From an uncultured Burkholderiales bacterium (GTDB lineage Bacteria; Pseudomonadota; Gammaproteobacteria; Burkholderiales; Burkholderiaceae_C): DNA of 47,797 nucleotides. Under the pieces are notes generated by a model. That model worked only from the letters and a program-made list of their open reading frames with translations. It was not told the DNA's origin and did not search any database. Shown here piece after piece: positions 14,913-22,626 of this stretch. The first letter of the stretch is position 1; every line of letters begins with the position of its first letter. The DNA lies in contig CADEDE010000012.1 of the NCBI GenBank assembly GCA_902825995.1, forward strand, positions 1 through 47,797, given 5' to 3'. Position numbers and translations under genes: made by a program.

Positions 14913-15668
14913 ATGCCTGCCATCTTCTCCTTCGGCGAGCGCCTCGAAGGCTTTGCCGTTCCGGTGCTCAACGAGCGTGCCGTTCGCGCCGCCGCCGGCA
15001 TCGTCTTCTTCTTCGCCATCGTCTCCTTCATGAACGCCTGGCTGATCGGCAACTTCCAGCCGACGCGGGTCTTCGTGGTCGCGTTCCTGATCGACTTCAC
15101 GCTGCGCATCTTCGTCAACCCGAAGTTCGCGCCCAGCCTGATCCTGGGGCAGTGGATGGTGCGCAAGCAGCAGCCCGAATGGGTGGGCGCGCCGCAGAAG
15201 CGATTCGCGTGGGCGATCGGCTTCGTGCTCGCGGCGGTGATGCTGTACCTGGTGGTGATCAAGCACGTCATCGGGCCGATCAACCTGATCGTCTGCGCGG
15301 CCTGCCTGGTGCTGCTGTTCTTCGAGACGGCTTTCGGCATCTGCATCGGCTGCAAGGTCTACAACTGGTTCAACAAGGACCAGGCGCAGTTGTGCCCGGG
15401 CGGCGTGTGCGAATTCGAGCCTGCGCGTGGGGCGGGCGGCAACTGGGCCCATGCCGCCGTGGTGCTGGCCTTCGTCGGCGTGGTCGGCGCCTGGACCAGC
15501 CATGTGGTGGCCAACGACCCCTACGCCAAGGCCGTCGTCCCCGCTGTCGCAACCGCCGCAGCCTCGCCGCCGGTCGATGCCGCAGAAGCCGAGCGCTGCA
15601 AGGTGCCCGATTTCGCCAAGGCCATGGGCCATGAAGAAAAGTGGAAGCTCCACAACAACTGCCAATGA
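14913..15668 (+). CDS. DUF4395-family Cys-rich membrane protein
   Basis: A 251-residue protein. ATG 14913 is chosen with GGGGGG about eight bases upstream; the frame continues open upstream for 37 codons. Four or so transmembrane helices occur, at about 25-45, 50-66, 95-115 and 125-145. The DUF4395 hallmark follows: GICIGCKVYNWF and then CPGGVCEF, giving four paired cysteines near the membrane face. After another helix a C-terminal tail carries one more Cys and ends with LHNNCQ. DUF4395 proteins are often beside thioredoxin-like and sulphur genes; a thiol-redox or sulphur-transfer role is plausible but unproven. It overlaps the next gene by ATGA. Confidence 0.8.
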   Translation: MPAIFSFGERLEGFAVPVLNERAVRAAAGIVFFFAIVSFMNAWLIGNFQPTRVFVVAFLIDFTLRIFVNPKFAPSLILGQWMVRKQQPEWVGAPQKRFAWAIGFVLAAVMLYLVVIKHVIGPINLIVCAACLVLLFFETAFGICIGCKVYNWFNKDQAQLCPGGVCEFEPARGAGGNWAHAAVVLAFVGVVGAWTSHVVANDPYAKAVVPAVATAAASPPVDAAEAERCKVPDFAKAMGHEEKWKLHNNCQ

Positions 15669-16111
15669 GAACGACTGTCATGACCTTGCTGACCCTGACC
15701 TTGCAGCGCCGCCGCTGGCTGGCCACCCTGGCCGCATCCAGTGCGTCACTGCTGCTGGCCCCTGCTGCTCACGCGGCGTCACCCGTGGTCGAGATCATTG
15801 CCTTCGCCCACCCACCGGTGCAGTCCGCGCTCAAGCCGCTGCGCGACTGGCTCGCCGCCCAGGGAGCGCGACTGAAGGTGATCGAGATCGACATGGAGAC
15901 CGCGGCTGGTGAGAAGCGCGTGCAGTCGGTGGGAGTGACGGGGCACGTGCCGGTGGTCGTGCTCATCGACGGTCAGCACCTGCACAAGCGCGCCGATGGC
16001 AGCCCGGTCGATCTGGTGAGCTTCCCTGCCGGTCCGGGGACGCCGCCGGGTGTCAAGGGCACCTGGTCCGCCGCGGACGTCGAAGCCATCCTGAAACCTC
16101 GCCTGAAGTGA
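15665..16111 (+). CDS. Secreted thioredoxin-like protein without a CxxC motif
   Basis: A 148-residue protein starting in the ATGA overlap; ATG 15680 is an alternative. Residues 1-38 are a signal peptide with an arginine run (QRRRWLATLAAS) that could suit Tat export, ending AAHAA. The mature part has a thioredoxin-like pattern (VVEIIAFAHPPVQ, RLKVIEIDME and the cis-Pro-like HVPVVVLIDG), but no cysteine at the usual redox site or anywhere in the mature protein. It may bind a cofactor or partner instead of exchanging disulphides. Family not firmly recognised. It lies between the DUF4395 and acetolactate-decarboxylase-like genes. Confidence 0.6.
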   Translation: MRTTVMTLLTLTLQRRRWLATLAASSASLLLAPAAHAASPVVEIIAFAHPPVQSALKPLRDWLAAQGARLKVIEIDMETAAGEKRVQSVGVTGHVPVVVLIDGQHLHKRADGSPVDLVSFPAGPGTPPGVKGTWSAADVEAILKPRLK

Positions 16112-16118
16112 ACTGACC

Positions 16119-16901
16119 ATGTCCTTCTCGACGTTCCCCAAGTGGGCCGCTGCCCCAGTCGCCGCCGCCCTGATGGCCGGCTTCGCCGCCGTGGCGGCCA
16201 GCCTGCCGTTGGACTTCATCCACTTCGGCAACTTCACCCGCATGGTCGAGTCGGGACACTCGGGTGGCCAGGTCCGACTCGCCGACCTGCCGCAGCGCAA
16301 GGGTGACTGGGGGCTGGGTGCCACGGCCGGCTTGAAGGGCGAGATGGTGCAGATCGACGGCCGATTGCTGGTCAGCCCCGGCAGTGATGCGCAGGGCCGC
16401 GTCCAGGCACCCCAGCAAGGAGAAGAGGCCGTCCTGTTTGCCGGCGCCCGCGTCGCCGCCTGGACCGATGTGACGGTCCCCAGCGACATGAGCCAGGCCC
16501 AGCTGGGGTCGTTCGTGCGCGAACAGGCCACAGCGCGCGGCCTGTCGCTGGAACAGCCCTTCGTCTTCCGCGTGGAAGGACGCTTTCCGCACCTGATGTG
16601 GCATGTGGTGACCGGTGAGCCGTCGGCCGGCGGGCAGGGGCCGCAGGGTGGGCATCGTGGGCATGGCGCCATGATGGCCGGCGGTCACGTCAACCAGCAG
16701 TCCGGCATGAAGGTGTTCCATGCGCCGGGCGCGACCGGGGCGTTGGTGGGGGTCTACAGCGGCGCCGGCCTGGAGGGCGTGGTGTCGCATGCCGGCGAGC
16801 GCTTCCACCTGCACTACGTGGATTCGACTGCGACGGTCTCGGGTCACGTGGACCGCTACGCCGTGGCCGCAGGCGCGGTGCTGAAGCTGCCTGTCCCATG
16901 A
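16119..16901 (+). CDS. Exported acetolactate-decarboxylase-like (AlsD/BudA fold) protein
   Basis: A 260-residue protein 7 bp after the previous gene, with an N-terminal signal or anchor helix (10-30). The body matches the alpha-acetolactate decarboxylase family: GDWGLGATAGLKGEMVQIDG (61-80), a middle FVFRVEGRF strand, and the metal site with HLH (His229 and His231) and GHV (His242) in order. A His/Gly-rich insert (GGHRGHGAMMAGGH, about 176-189) interrupts it and may bind metal. Classical AlsD enzymes are cytoplasmic and make acetoin; here no acetolactate synthase is nearby and the protein is exported, so a different substrate is likely. Confidence 0.7.
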   Translation: MSFSTFPKWAAAPVAAALMAGFAAVAASLPLDFIHFGNFTRMVESGHSGGQVRLADLPQRKGDWGLGATAGLKGEMVQIDGRLLVSPGSDAQGRVQAPQQGEEAVLFAGARVAAWTDVTVPSDMSQAQLGSFVREQATARGLSLEQPFVFRVEGRFPHLMWHVVTGEPSAGGQGPQGGHRGHGAMMAGGHVNQQSGMKVFHAPGATGALVGVYSGAGLEGVVSHAGERFHLHYVDSTATVSGHVDRYAVAAGAVLKLPVP

Positions 16902-16993
16902 CCCTCCGACTGCCTGTCGCCGCGCTGGCGGCCCACCTGGGCCACACGATGAAGCAATGCACGGCGTGCCTGCCACGTTCAGGGTACGTTGAC

Positions 16994-17965
16994 ATGACAA
17001 CTGTTCTCGCTCGACTGTGGATGCGGTCTGTCGCCTGGCCCCGTGGCGAGAGCTCGCTCGGGTGGTGCGTCGTCCTGCTGGCGCTGGCCGCCCCGGTCCA
17101 GGCGCAGGACGTGCGCTTCGAGCGTGTGGCCGAGGGGGTGTACGCGCACATTGGCGACCTCGGGGGGCGCACGACAGCGAACCAGGGGCTGAATGCGAAC
17201 ATCGGCCTGGTGCTGACGCCGGGCGGTGCCGTGCTGATCGACAGCGGCGCCACCGCCCGCAGTGCCCGACGCATCGCCGAGGCGGTGCGGCAGGTCAGCT
17301 CGCTGCCGATCAGGTGGGTCATCAACACCGGTGGGCAGGACCACCGCTGGCTCGGCAACGGCTACTTCAAGGCTCAGGGTGCCCAGCTGATCGCCCACGC
17401 ACGGGGCGAGGCCGACCTGCGCAACCGGGGCAACGACCATGTGGAAGCCCTGCGCGCGGCGCTGGGCGACGGAGTGGACGGCACCGTGCCGACGCTGCCG
17501 GAACGCTGGATCAGGGGCACCGACGAAAAGTTGGACCTCGGTGGCGTGACATTCGAGTTCAGGCATCGAGGCGGCGCACACACGCCGGGCGACATGCTCG
17601 TGTGGCTGCCGCAGTCTCGTGTGCTGTTCAGTGGCGACGTGGTCTACGTCGACCGCCTGCTTGGCGTGATCCCGGTGAGTCGGACGCAGACCTGGCTCGC
17701 CAGCTTTGCCGAGATCGAGCGCCTCGCGCCGGCGCACATCGTGCCGGGGCACGGTCGCGTGACTGACCTGGCGACGGCACAGGCGGACACCCGCGACTAC
17801 CTGGTGGCGCTGCGCGCGCACATGAAGAAGGCGGTCGACGACGGCCAGGACATCAGCGCGGCCTACAAGGCCTTCGACGCCCGTCCCTGGCTGCGCCTGC
17901 TGAATGCGGCTGAGCTGATGCCGGGCAACGCCAGCCGCACCTACCTCGAACTCGAACGGGAGTAA
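16994..17965 (+). CDS. Exported metallo-beta-lactamase-fold protein with a degenerate metal site
   Basis: A 323-residue form from ATG 16994; starts at 16898 (four-base overlap with the previous gene) and 17021 are also possible, and no ribosome site decides. A signal peptide ends in PVQAQ. The fold follows SoxH-like hydrolases, but the usual NTHxHxDH is NTGGQDH (111-117): both HxH histidines are missing and the loop is one residue shorter. The other ligands remain: Asp116, His117, His196 in GGAHTPGD, Asp215 in FSGDVV and His253 in PGHG. A single-metal or altered enzyme is likely. It precedes the ABC genes with a TAATG overlap. Confidence 0.8.
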   Translation: MTTVLARLWMRSVAWPRGESSLGWCVVLLALAAPVQAQDVRFERVAEGVYAHIGDLGGRTTANQGLNANIGLVLTPGGAVLIDSGATARSARRIAEAVRQVSSLPIRWVINTGGQDHRWLGNGYFKAQGAQLIAHARGEADLRNRGNDHVEALRAALGDGVDGTVPTLPERWIRGTDEKLDLGGVTFEFRHRGGAHTPGDMLVWLPQSRVLFSGDVVYVDRLLGVIPVSRTQTWLASFAEIERLAPAHIVPGHGRVTDLATAQADTRDYLVALRAHMKKAVDDGQDISAAYKAFDARPWLRLLNAAELMPGNASRTYLELERE

Positions 17966-19038
17966 TGCCGAACCATGTTGCGCCGCCTCGATGCCCGCGT
18001 CTTGATGTCGATCACGTCACTCGCCGGCGTTCGGCCGCACTGTGGGGCCGGCCTTTGATGGCTCCCGTGACCATGACTGCATCCGAGCCCGCTGTTGTCC
18101 GCATGCCTGCGCTCGTCGCCGATGGCCTGACGCGCCGCTTTGGCGATCGCGTGGCGGTCGATCACGTCAGCTTCAGCGTGGGCCAAGGCGAAGTATTCGG
18201 CTTCCTGGGCCCGAACGGCGCGGGCAAGAGCACGACGGCGCGCATGCTGACCGGCTACGTCGCCCCGTCTGAGGGCCGTGCCATCGTCGCGGGCTACGAC
18301 GTGGCGCTTTCGCCGAGCGCCGCGCGGCGCTACATCGGTGTCGTGCCCGAGGAGGCCAACGCCTACGCCGACCTCACGGTGCGCCGGAACGTGCTGCTGA
18401 TGGCCGAACTGCATGGCGTGCCCAAAGCAACGCGCGAGCAGCGCTGCACCGAACTGCTGCAGACCTTCGATCTCGAAGCGCGAGCCACTCAGAAGGGCCG
18501 CGAACTGTCCAAAGGCCTGCGCCAGCGGCTGATGCTGTGCATGGCGCTGGTCAGTGCGCCGCAGATCCTGTTTCTGGATGAGCCAACCTCCGGCCTGGAC
18601 GTTGCCAGCACGCGGATGATTCGCGAGGTCATCACGCGCATGAACCGCGAGCACGGCATGACGGTGTTCCTCACCACGCACAACATGGAAGAAGCCGACC
18701 AGCTCTGCCACCGCGTGGCGATCATCGATCGAGGACACCTGGCGGCCATCGACACACCGGCGGCGCTGCGCGGCCGGGTCGAATCCCGCCGTTCGGTGGT
18801 CGTGAAGTTCGGCGGGACCGGCGCTGCACCTGTAGACCTGCTGCCTCGGGCCGACCTCGAAGTCGAGACGCTGGTCGATGGCTGGCGCGTCTACAGCCCC
18901 GAGCCCGGTCCGCTGGCGCAACACATCGCCGCCCGCGCGGACGCGCTGGGCCTGCGCATCGAAAGTCTGAACACCTTGTCGCCGACGCTCGAAGAAGTGT
19001 TCGTCTCGATCACCGGGGGTGCCCATGGCCGCGCCTGA
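17965..19038 (+). CDS. ABC-2-type exporter ATPase
   Basis: An ATP-binding subunit of up to 357 residues. The first ATG overlaps the previous stop (TAATG) but its GGGAG is only two bases away; ATGs at 18058 and 18073 are reasonable alternatives because the domain starts at about residue 50. Motifs: Walker A GPNGAGKST, Q-loop region VVPEEANAY, signature LSKGLRQRL (LSKG in place of LSGG), Walker B ILFLDEPTSGLD and switch His in TTHNMEEAD. The C-terminal 80 residues are typical of drug/NatA/NosF-type exporters. It works with the overlapping permease gene. Confidence 0.9.
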   Translation: MPNHVAPPRCPRLDVDHVTRRRSAALWGRPLMAPVTMTASEPAVVRMPALVADGLTRRFGDRVAVDHVSFSVGQGEVFGFLGPNGAGKSTTARMLTGYVAPSEGRAIVAGYDVALSPSAARRYIGVVPEEANAYADLTVRRNVLLMAELHGVPKATREQRCTELLQTFDLEARATQKGRELSKGLRQRLMLCMALVSAPQILFLDEPTSGLDVASTRMIREVITRMNREHGMTVFLTTHNMEEADQLCHRVAIIDRGHLAAIDTPAALRGRVESRRSVVVKFGGTGAAPVDLLPRADLEVETLVDGWRVYSPEPGPLAQHIAARADALGLRIESLNTLSPTLEEVFVSITGGAHGRA

Positions 19039-19831
19039 CAACGCTCGCGCCACCGGCACGGAAGGCGGCGAAGAAGGTGCAATGGCCGAGTTCCTGCGCC
19101 AGGTGCGCTGCGCGTGGGTGATCGCCAAGAAGAACGCGAGGGTCTACTACCTGAAGGGGCCCGTGGTCACCTTCGGCATCGTGTTCCCGCTGTTCTTCTA
19201 CCTGTCTTTCGCGGCGGGCCACGACGCGCCGGTGTCGGTGATGGTCCCCGGCATCGCGGCGATGGCGCTGTTCTTCACCGCGTCGGCTGTAGGCCCCTTG
19301 GTCACGCCCTGGGAACGGCAGGCGCGCACCTTCGAGCGCCTGATCACCTCACCGGCGTCGCTGTCGGCGATCCTTGCCGGCGACATCGGCGCCGGTGCAG
19401 CCTTCGGTGCCGCGCTGGCGCTGCTCCCGCTGGGCGCTGCGCTGATGCTGACCACCGCGCAGGTCAGCGCGCCGCTGCCGCTGGTGGCGGGCTGGCTGCT
19501 GGGGGCCATCGCCTTCTCGTCGCTGGGCGTGCTGATGGCCGCGCCGGCCACCGACACGCCTTCGCAAGTGATGATGTTGTCGAACCTGGTGCGGCTGCCG
19601 CTGATCTTCGTCAGCGGCGTCTTCGTGCCCCATGCGCAGATGCCGCCATGGGGCCAGTGGCTGTCGCCCTTGTCCCCGCTGTCGTACTGCGCCGACCTGA
19701 TCCGCGTCGGCTTTGGCGGCGCTTCCTACTTCGGCGTGGCCACCGACGTTCTGGCGCTCGCGGGCATCAGCACCGCCTTTGCGGTGGCGGCGCACTTCTT
19801 CCATCGCCGCACTCGCAGCCGCTTGGCCTGA
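19025..19831 (+). CDS. ABC-2-type permease
   Basis: A 268-residue membrane subunit. ATG 19025 has GGGGG six bases upstream and lies inside the end of the ATPase gene. Six hydrophobic segments follow a cytoplasmic N-terminus (VYYLKGPVVTFGIVFPLFFYL onward), with the ABC-2 signature region around FVSGVFVPHAQMPPWGQWLSPLSPLSY at about 195-222. It pairs with the preceding ATPase to form an exporter; the substrate cannot be read from the sequence. It is followed after 33 bp by a second ABC system. Confidence 0.9.
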   Translation: MAAPDNARATGTEGGEEGAMAEFLRQVRCAWVIAKKNARVYYLKGPVVTFGIVFPLFFYLSFAAGHDAPVSVMVPGIAAMALFFTASAVGPLVTPWERQARTFERLITSPASLSAILAGDIGAGAAFGAALALLPLGAALMLTTAQVSAPLPLVAGWLLGAIAFSSLGVLMAAPATDTPSQVMMLSNLVRLPLIFVSGVFVPHAQMPPWGQWLSPLSPLSYCADLIRVGFGGASYFGVATDVLALAGISTAFAVAAHFFHRRTRSRLA

Positions 19832-19864
19832 GCGCTGCCGCCCCGTACACCCCAAGGAGTTTCC

Positions 19865-20569
19865 ATGAGTCTTGTCGTCGCACAGGGTCTGACCAAGACC
19901 TACCGCGCTGGTGATGTCGAGGTACCCGCCATCAAGGGCGCGGATTTCGTCATCGAGCCGGCGTCCTTCGTCGCCTTCGTCGGCCCTTCGGGCAGCGGCA
20001 AGAGCACGCTGCTGAACATGATTGGCTGCCTCGACCACCCCACCGCCGGCAAGCTGAGCGTGCTGGGCACCGACATCTCCACGCTCGACCGCCGCGCCGC
20101 GGCCGACTTCCGCGGCCAGAACATCGGCTTCATCTTCCAGGATTTCAACCTGGTGCCGGTGCTTACCGCCTACGAGAACATCGAGTACCCCTTGATCATG
20201 GTGCAGCAATGGCCGGTGGAGAAGCGGCGCGAACAGGTGATGCGCCTGCTCAAGGCCGTGGGCATGGAGTCGCAGGCCGATAAGCGGCCCGATCAGATGT
20301 CGGGCGGCCAGAAGCAACGGGTGGCCGTGGCGCGCGCGCTCGTGAGCAACGCCAAGATGGTGCTGGCCGACGAACCCACAGCCAATCTCGACCACGATAC
20401 CGCCCATCACGTCATCGACCTTATGAAGCAGATGCGCGACGAGTTCGGCACCACCTTCATCTTCTCGACCCACGACCCCAAGATCATGGCCGAGGCCGAG
20501 ACCACCTACACGCTCGAAGACGGCCGCGTGCTGTCCCGCAGCAACCACGCGGAGGCCGCCCATGTTTGA
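19865..20569 (+). CDS. LolD/MacB-type ABC ATPase
   Basis: A 234-residue ATPase with AAGGAG seven bases before the ATG. Walker A is GPSGSGKST (40-48), the Q-loop is FIFQDFNLVP, the signature MSGGQKQR, Walker B MVLADEPTANLD and the switch His STHD. The sequence belongs to the MacB/LolD/FtsE clade, which powers FtsX-type permeases that extract lipoproteins or drive mechanotransmission, not classic transport. It overlaps the FtsX-type permease gene by eight bases. Confidence 0.93.
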   Translation: MSLVVAQGLTKTYRAGDVEVPAIKGADFVIEPASFVAFVGPSGSGKSTLLNMIGCLDHPTAGKLSVLGTDISTLDRRAAADFRGQNIGFIFQDFNLVPVLTAYENIEYPLIMVQQWPVEKRREQVMRLLKAVGMESQADKRPDQMSGGQKQRVAVARALVSNAKMVLADEPTANLDHDTAHHVIDLMKQMRDEFGTTFIFSTHDPKIMAEAETTYTLEDGRVLSRSNHAEAAHV

Positions 20570-21872
20570 CATCCTCAAGATCGCCGGGCGCAACCTCTCG
20601 CGCTACCGCCGGCGCACGCTGCTCACGCTGCTGCTGATCATCATCGGCATGGTCGCAGTGCTGCTCTTCATTTCCGTCACCGGCTCGTTCAAGTCGATGA
20701 TGGTCGGACAGATCACCGACTCGGTTCTCGGCCACCTGGAGGTGCATCGCAAGGGTTACGTGGCCTCCATCGACACGCTGCCGCTCAACCTCAACATGAA
20801 GCCGTCGGCCGTTGCCAAGGTCGAAGAAGCACTGAAGCAGGACAAGGCAGTCGAAGCCTGGTCGCCGCGTGTCAAGTTCGGCGGCATGTTCAGCAACTTC
20901 ACCGAGACGACCAGCATCCGCATCAACGGTGTCGATCCTGCACGCGAAGCGGCCACGGTGCCACTGTTGCCAGGACGCATGCTTGAAGGGCCCAAGACCG
21001 GGCCGCTGGTCGAGAAGGGCCAGATCGTCATTCCCTTGCTCCTCTCGCGCGGCATGAAAGTGAAGTTGGGCGACACCGTGGTGCTGGTGGCCACCAACCG
21101 GGACGGTTCGGTCAACGGCAAGACCTTCGTCATCCGCAGCATCACCGAGGGCATCTCGGGCCCGGGTGGTCGTGATGGCTACATCCACATCGACGACGCG
21201 CGCGAGTTGCTCCGCTTGAAGGAGGCCGAGGTCAGCGAAATTGCGATTCGCCTGAACGACCCGGCGCAACTCGACCGCGTTACCGAATCGCTCAAAGGCG
21301 CACTGGGCGTCACTTCAGGCAAGGCGCCGGATCCGATGGCCGCTGCCAGCGCCATTCCAGGTGACGGTGCCGGCGCGGGTGCAGGCAGTGGCAAGCCCCA
21401 GTTGGAGGTGCACACCTGGGCCGACCTGTCGCCCTTCGCCAGCCTGGCCCGCATGATCGACCTGATGACGGTGTTCATCAAGGTCGTGCTCGTGTCCATC
21501 GTGCTGGTCAGCGTGATGAACGTGATGGTGATGGCGGTGTACGAGCGCATCCGCGAGATCGGCACCATTGCCGCCATCGGCACGCGGCCTTCGCGCATCC
21601 TGTCGCTGTTCTTGGCCGAGGGCCTGTTGCTGGGTGCTATCGGTACCGTGCTGGGCACGGTGCTCAGCCTGGTGGCGATCTACGGTATCAACCTCTGGCA
21701 GCCCCACTTCGCGTTCGGCCAGCAGTCCGACCTGGTGATGGCGCCGACGATCGGTGTGGGCCAAGTGGTCACGGTGGCGCTGCTGGTGATGGGCGTGGCC
21801 GTGCTGGCCAGCCTGCAGCCGGCGTGGAAGGCCTCGCGGCTGGATCCCATCAACGCGCTGCGCCATGTTTGA
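20562..21872 (+). CDS. FtsX/LolC-type ABC permease
   Basis: A 436-residue permease with the MacB/LolC layout: one helix near the N-terminus (about 20-40), a large periplasmic domain of about 240 residues, then three helices (about 300-325, 345-372 and 390-415) and a short tail ending NALRHV. The periplasmic domain contains a low-complexity linker (GDGAGAGAGSG at about 267-277). It joins the preceding ATPase and is followed, with overlap or 19 bp spacing, by a LolA-like gene. This suggests removal of a lipid or lipoprotein from the inner membrane and hand-over to the periplasmic carrier. Confidence 0.9.
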   Translation: MFDILKIAGRNLSRYRRRTLLTLLLIIIGMVAVLLFISVTGSFKSMMVGQITDSVLGHLEVHRKGYVASIDTLPLNLNMKPSAVAKVEEALKQDKAVEAWSPRVKFGGMFSNFTETTSIRINGVDPAREAATVPLLPGRMLEGPKTGPLVEKGQIVIPLLLSRGMKVKLGDTVVLVATNRDGSVNGKTFVIRSITEGISGPGGRDGYIHIDDARELLRLKEAEVSEIAIRLNDPAQLDRVTESLKGALGVTSGKAPDPMAAASAIPGDGAGAGAGSGKPQLEVHTWADLSPFASLARMIDLMTVFIKVVLVSIVLVSVMNVMVMAVYERIREIGTIAAIGTRPSRILSLFLAEGLLLGAIGTVLGTVLSLVAIYGINLWQPHFAFGQQSDLVMAPTIGVGQVVTVALLVMGVAVLASLQPAWKASRLDPINALRHV

Positions 21873-21891
21873 GCGAGCGCTGGAGAACAAC

Positions 21892-22626
21892 GTGAAGAAA
21901 CTGACGTCCCTGATACCACTGGCGTGGCTGCTGTTGGCTGCCCCCGCCTTCGCCATCGACGGCACGGCCCTGCTCAAGCAGCTGGACCGCAAGATGGAGC
22001 CCGAGACCTACGAGATGGTGCGCAAGCTCGTCAACATCGAACCCGACGGCACACGCAAGGAGTTCGTGCTGTATTCGGTGAAGAAGGGCAGCGACAAGAT
22101 CGTCGCGCTGTTCCTCGACCCGGCCAGCGAGCGCGACCGCGCCACGCTGCGCCTGGGCGACAACATGTGGCTGTACATCCCGAGCGTCGGCAAGCCGGTG
22201 CGCATCACCAGCCTGCAGTCGGTGACCGGCGGCATCTTCAACAACGCCGACATCCTGGCGCTGGAGTTCTCGGTCGAATACGCGGTGGAGAAGGTGGACG
22301 AGGATGCGGCCGTCTACACGCTGTCGCTGAAGGCGCGCACCGGCGACGTGGCCTACGACCGGCTGACGATGAAGGTGGACAAGAAGACGACGCTGCCGCT
22401 CTCGATCGACTGCTTTGCTGCCAGCGGCCTGCTCATCAAGACCCTGACCTACAAGGACATCAAGGACTTCGGCGGCGGTATCAAGCGACCGGCCACGCTG
22501 GAAACCGAAAGCCCGCTGCACAAGGGCTACAAGTCGCTGATGCTCTACGGCTCGATCAAGGCGCGCAAGGTGCCCGACGAGGCCTTCACGCTGGAGTACC
22601 TGCCGCGGCTCAAGGAACTGCGGTGA
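21892..22626 (+). CDS. LolA-like outer-membrane lipoprotein-sorting family protein
   Basis: A 244-residue periplasmic protein. GTG 21892 is chosen because GGAGA sits five bases upstream and gives a compact signal peptide (KKLTSLIPLAWLLLAAPAFA); ATG 21865 would overlap the permease end. The mature domain is the half-barrel fold of LolA-related proteins: VKKGSDKIVALFLDP, LGDNMWLYIPSVGKPVRI, TLPLSIDCFAASG. Family members carry acylated cargo across the periplasm. Between an FtsX-type permease and an outer-membrane barrel, it is the obvious shuttle of this locus. The next gene's GTG overlaps its stop. Confidence 0.83.
   Translation: MKKLTSLIPLAWLLLAAPAFAIDGTALLKQLDRKMEPETYEMVRKLVNIEPDGTRKEFVLYSVKKGSDKIVALFLDPASERDRATLRLGDNMWLYIPSVGKPVRITSLQSVTGGIFNNADILALEFSVEYAVEKVDEDAAVYTLSLKARTGDVAYDRLTMKVDKKTTLPLSIDCFAASGLLIKTLTYKDIKDFGGGIKRPATLETESPLHKGYKSLMLYGSIKARKVPDEAFTLEYLPRLKELR

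Noticed and set aside
16994-17965. Could be SoxH of a sox thiosulphate-oxidation cluster
   Set aside because: No soxXYZABCD genes are present and the metal motif is altered.
19865-22626. Could be the housekeeping LolCDE-LolA system
   Set aside because: Only one permease, no LolB, and an outer-membrane barrel and ABC-2 exporter are attached; better seen as a separate system.
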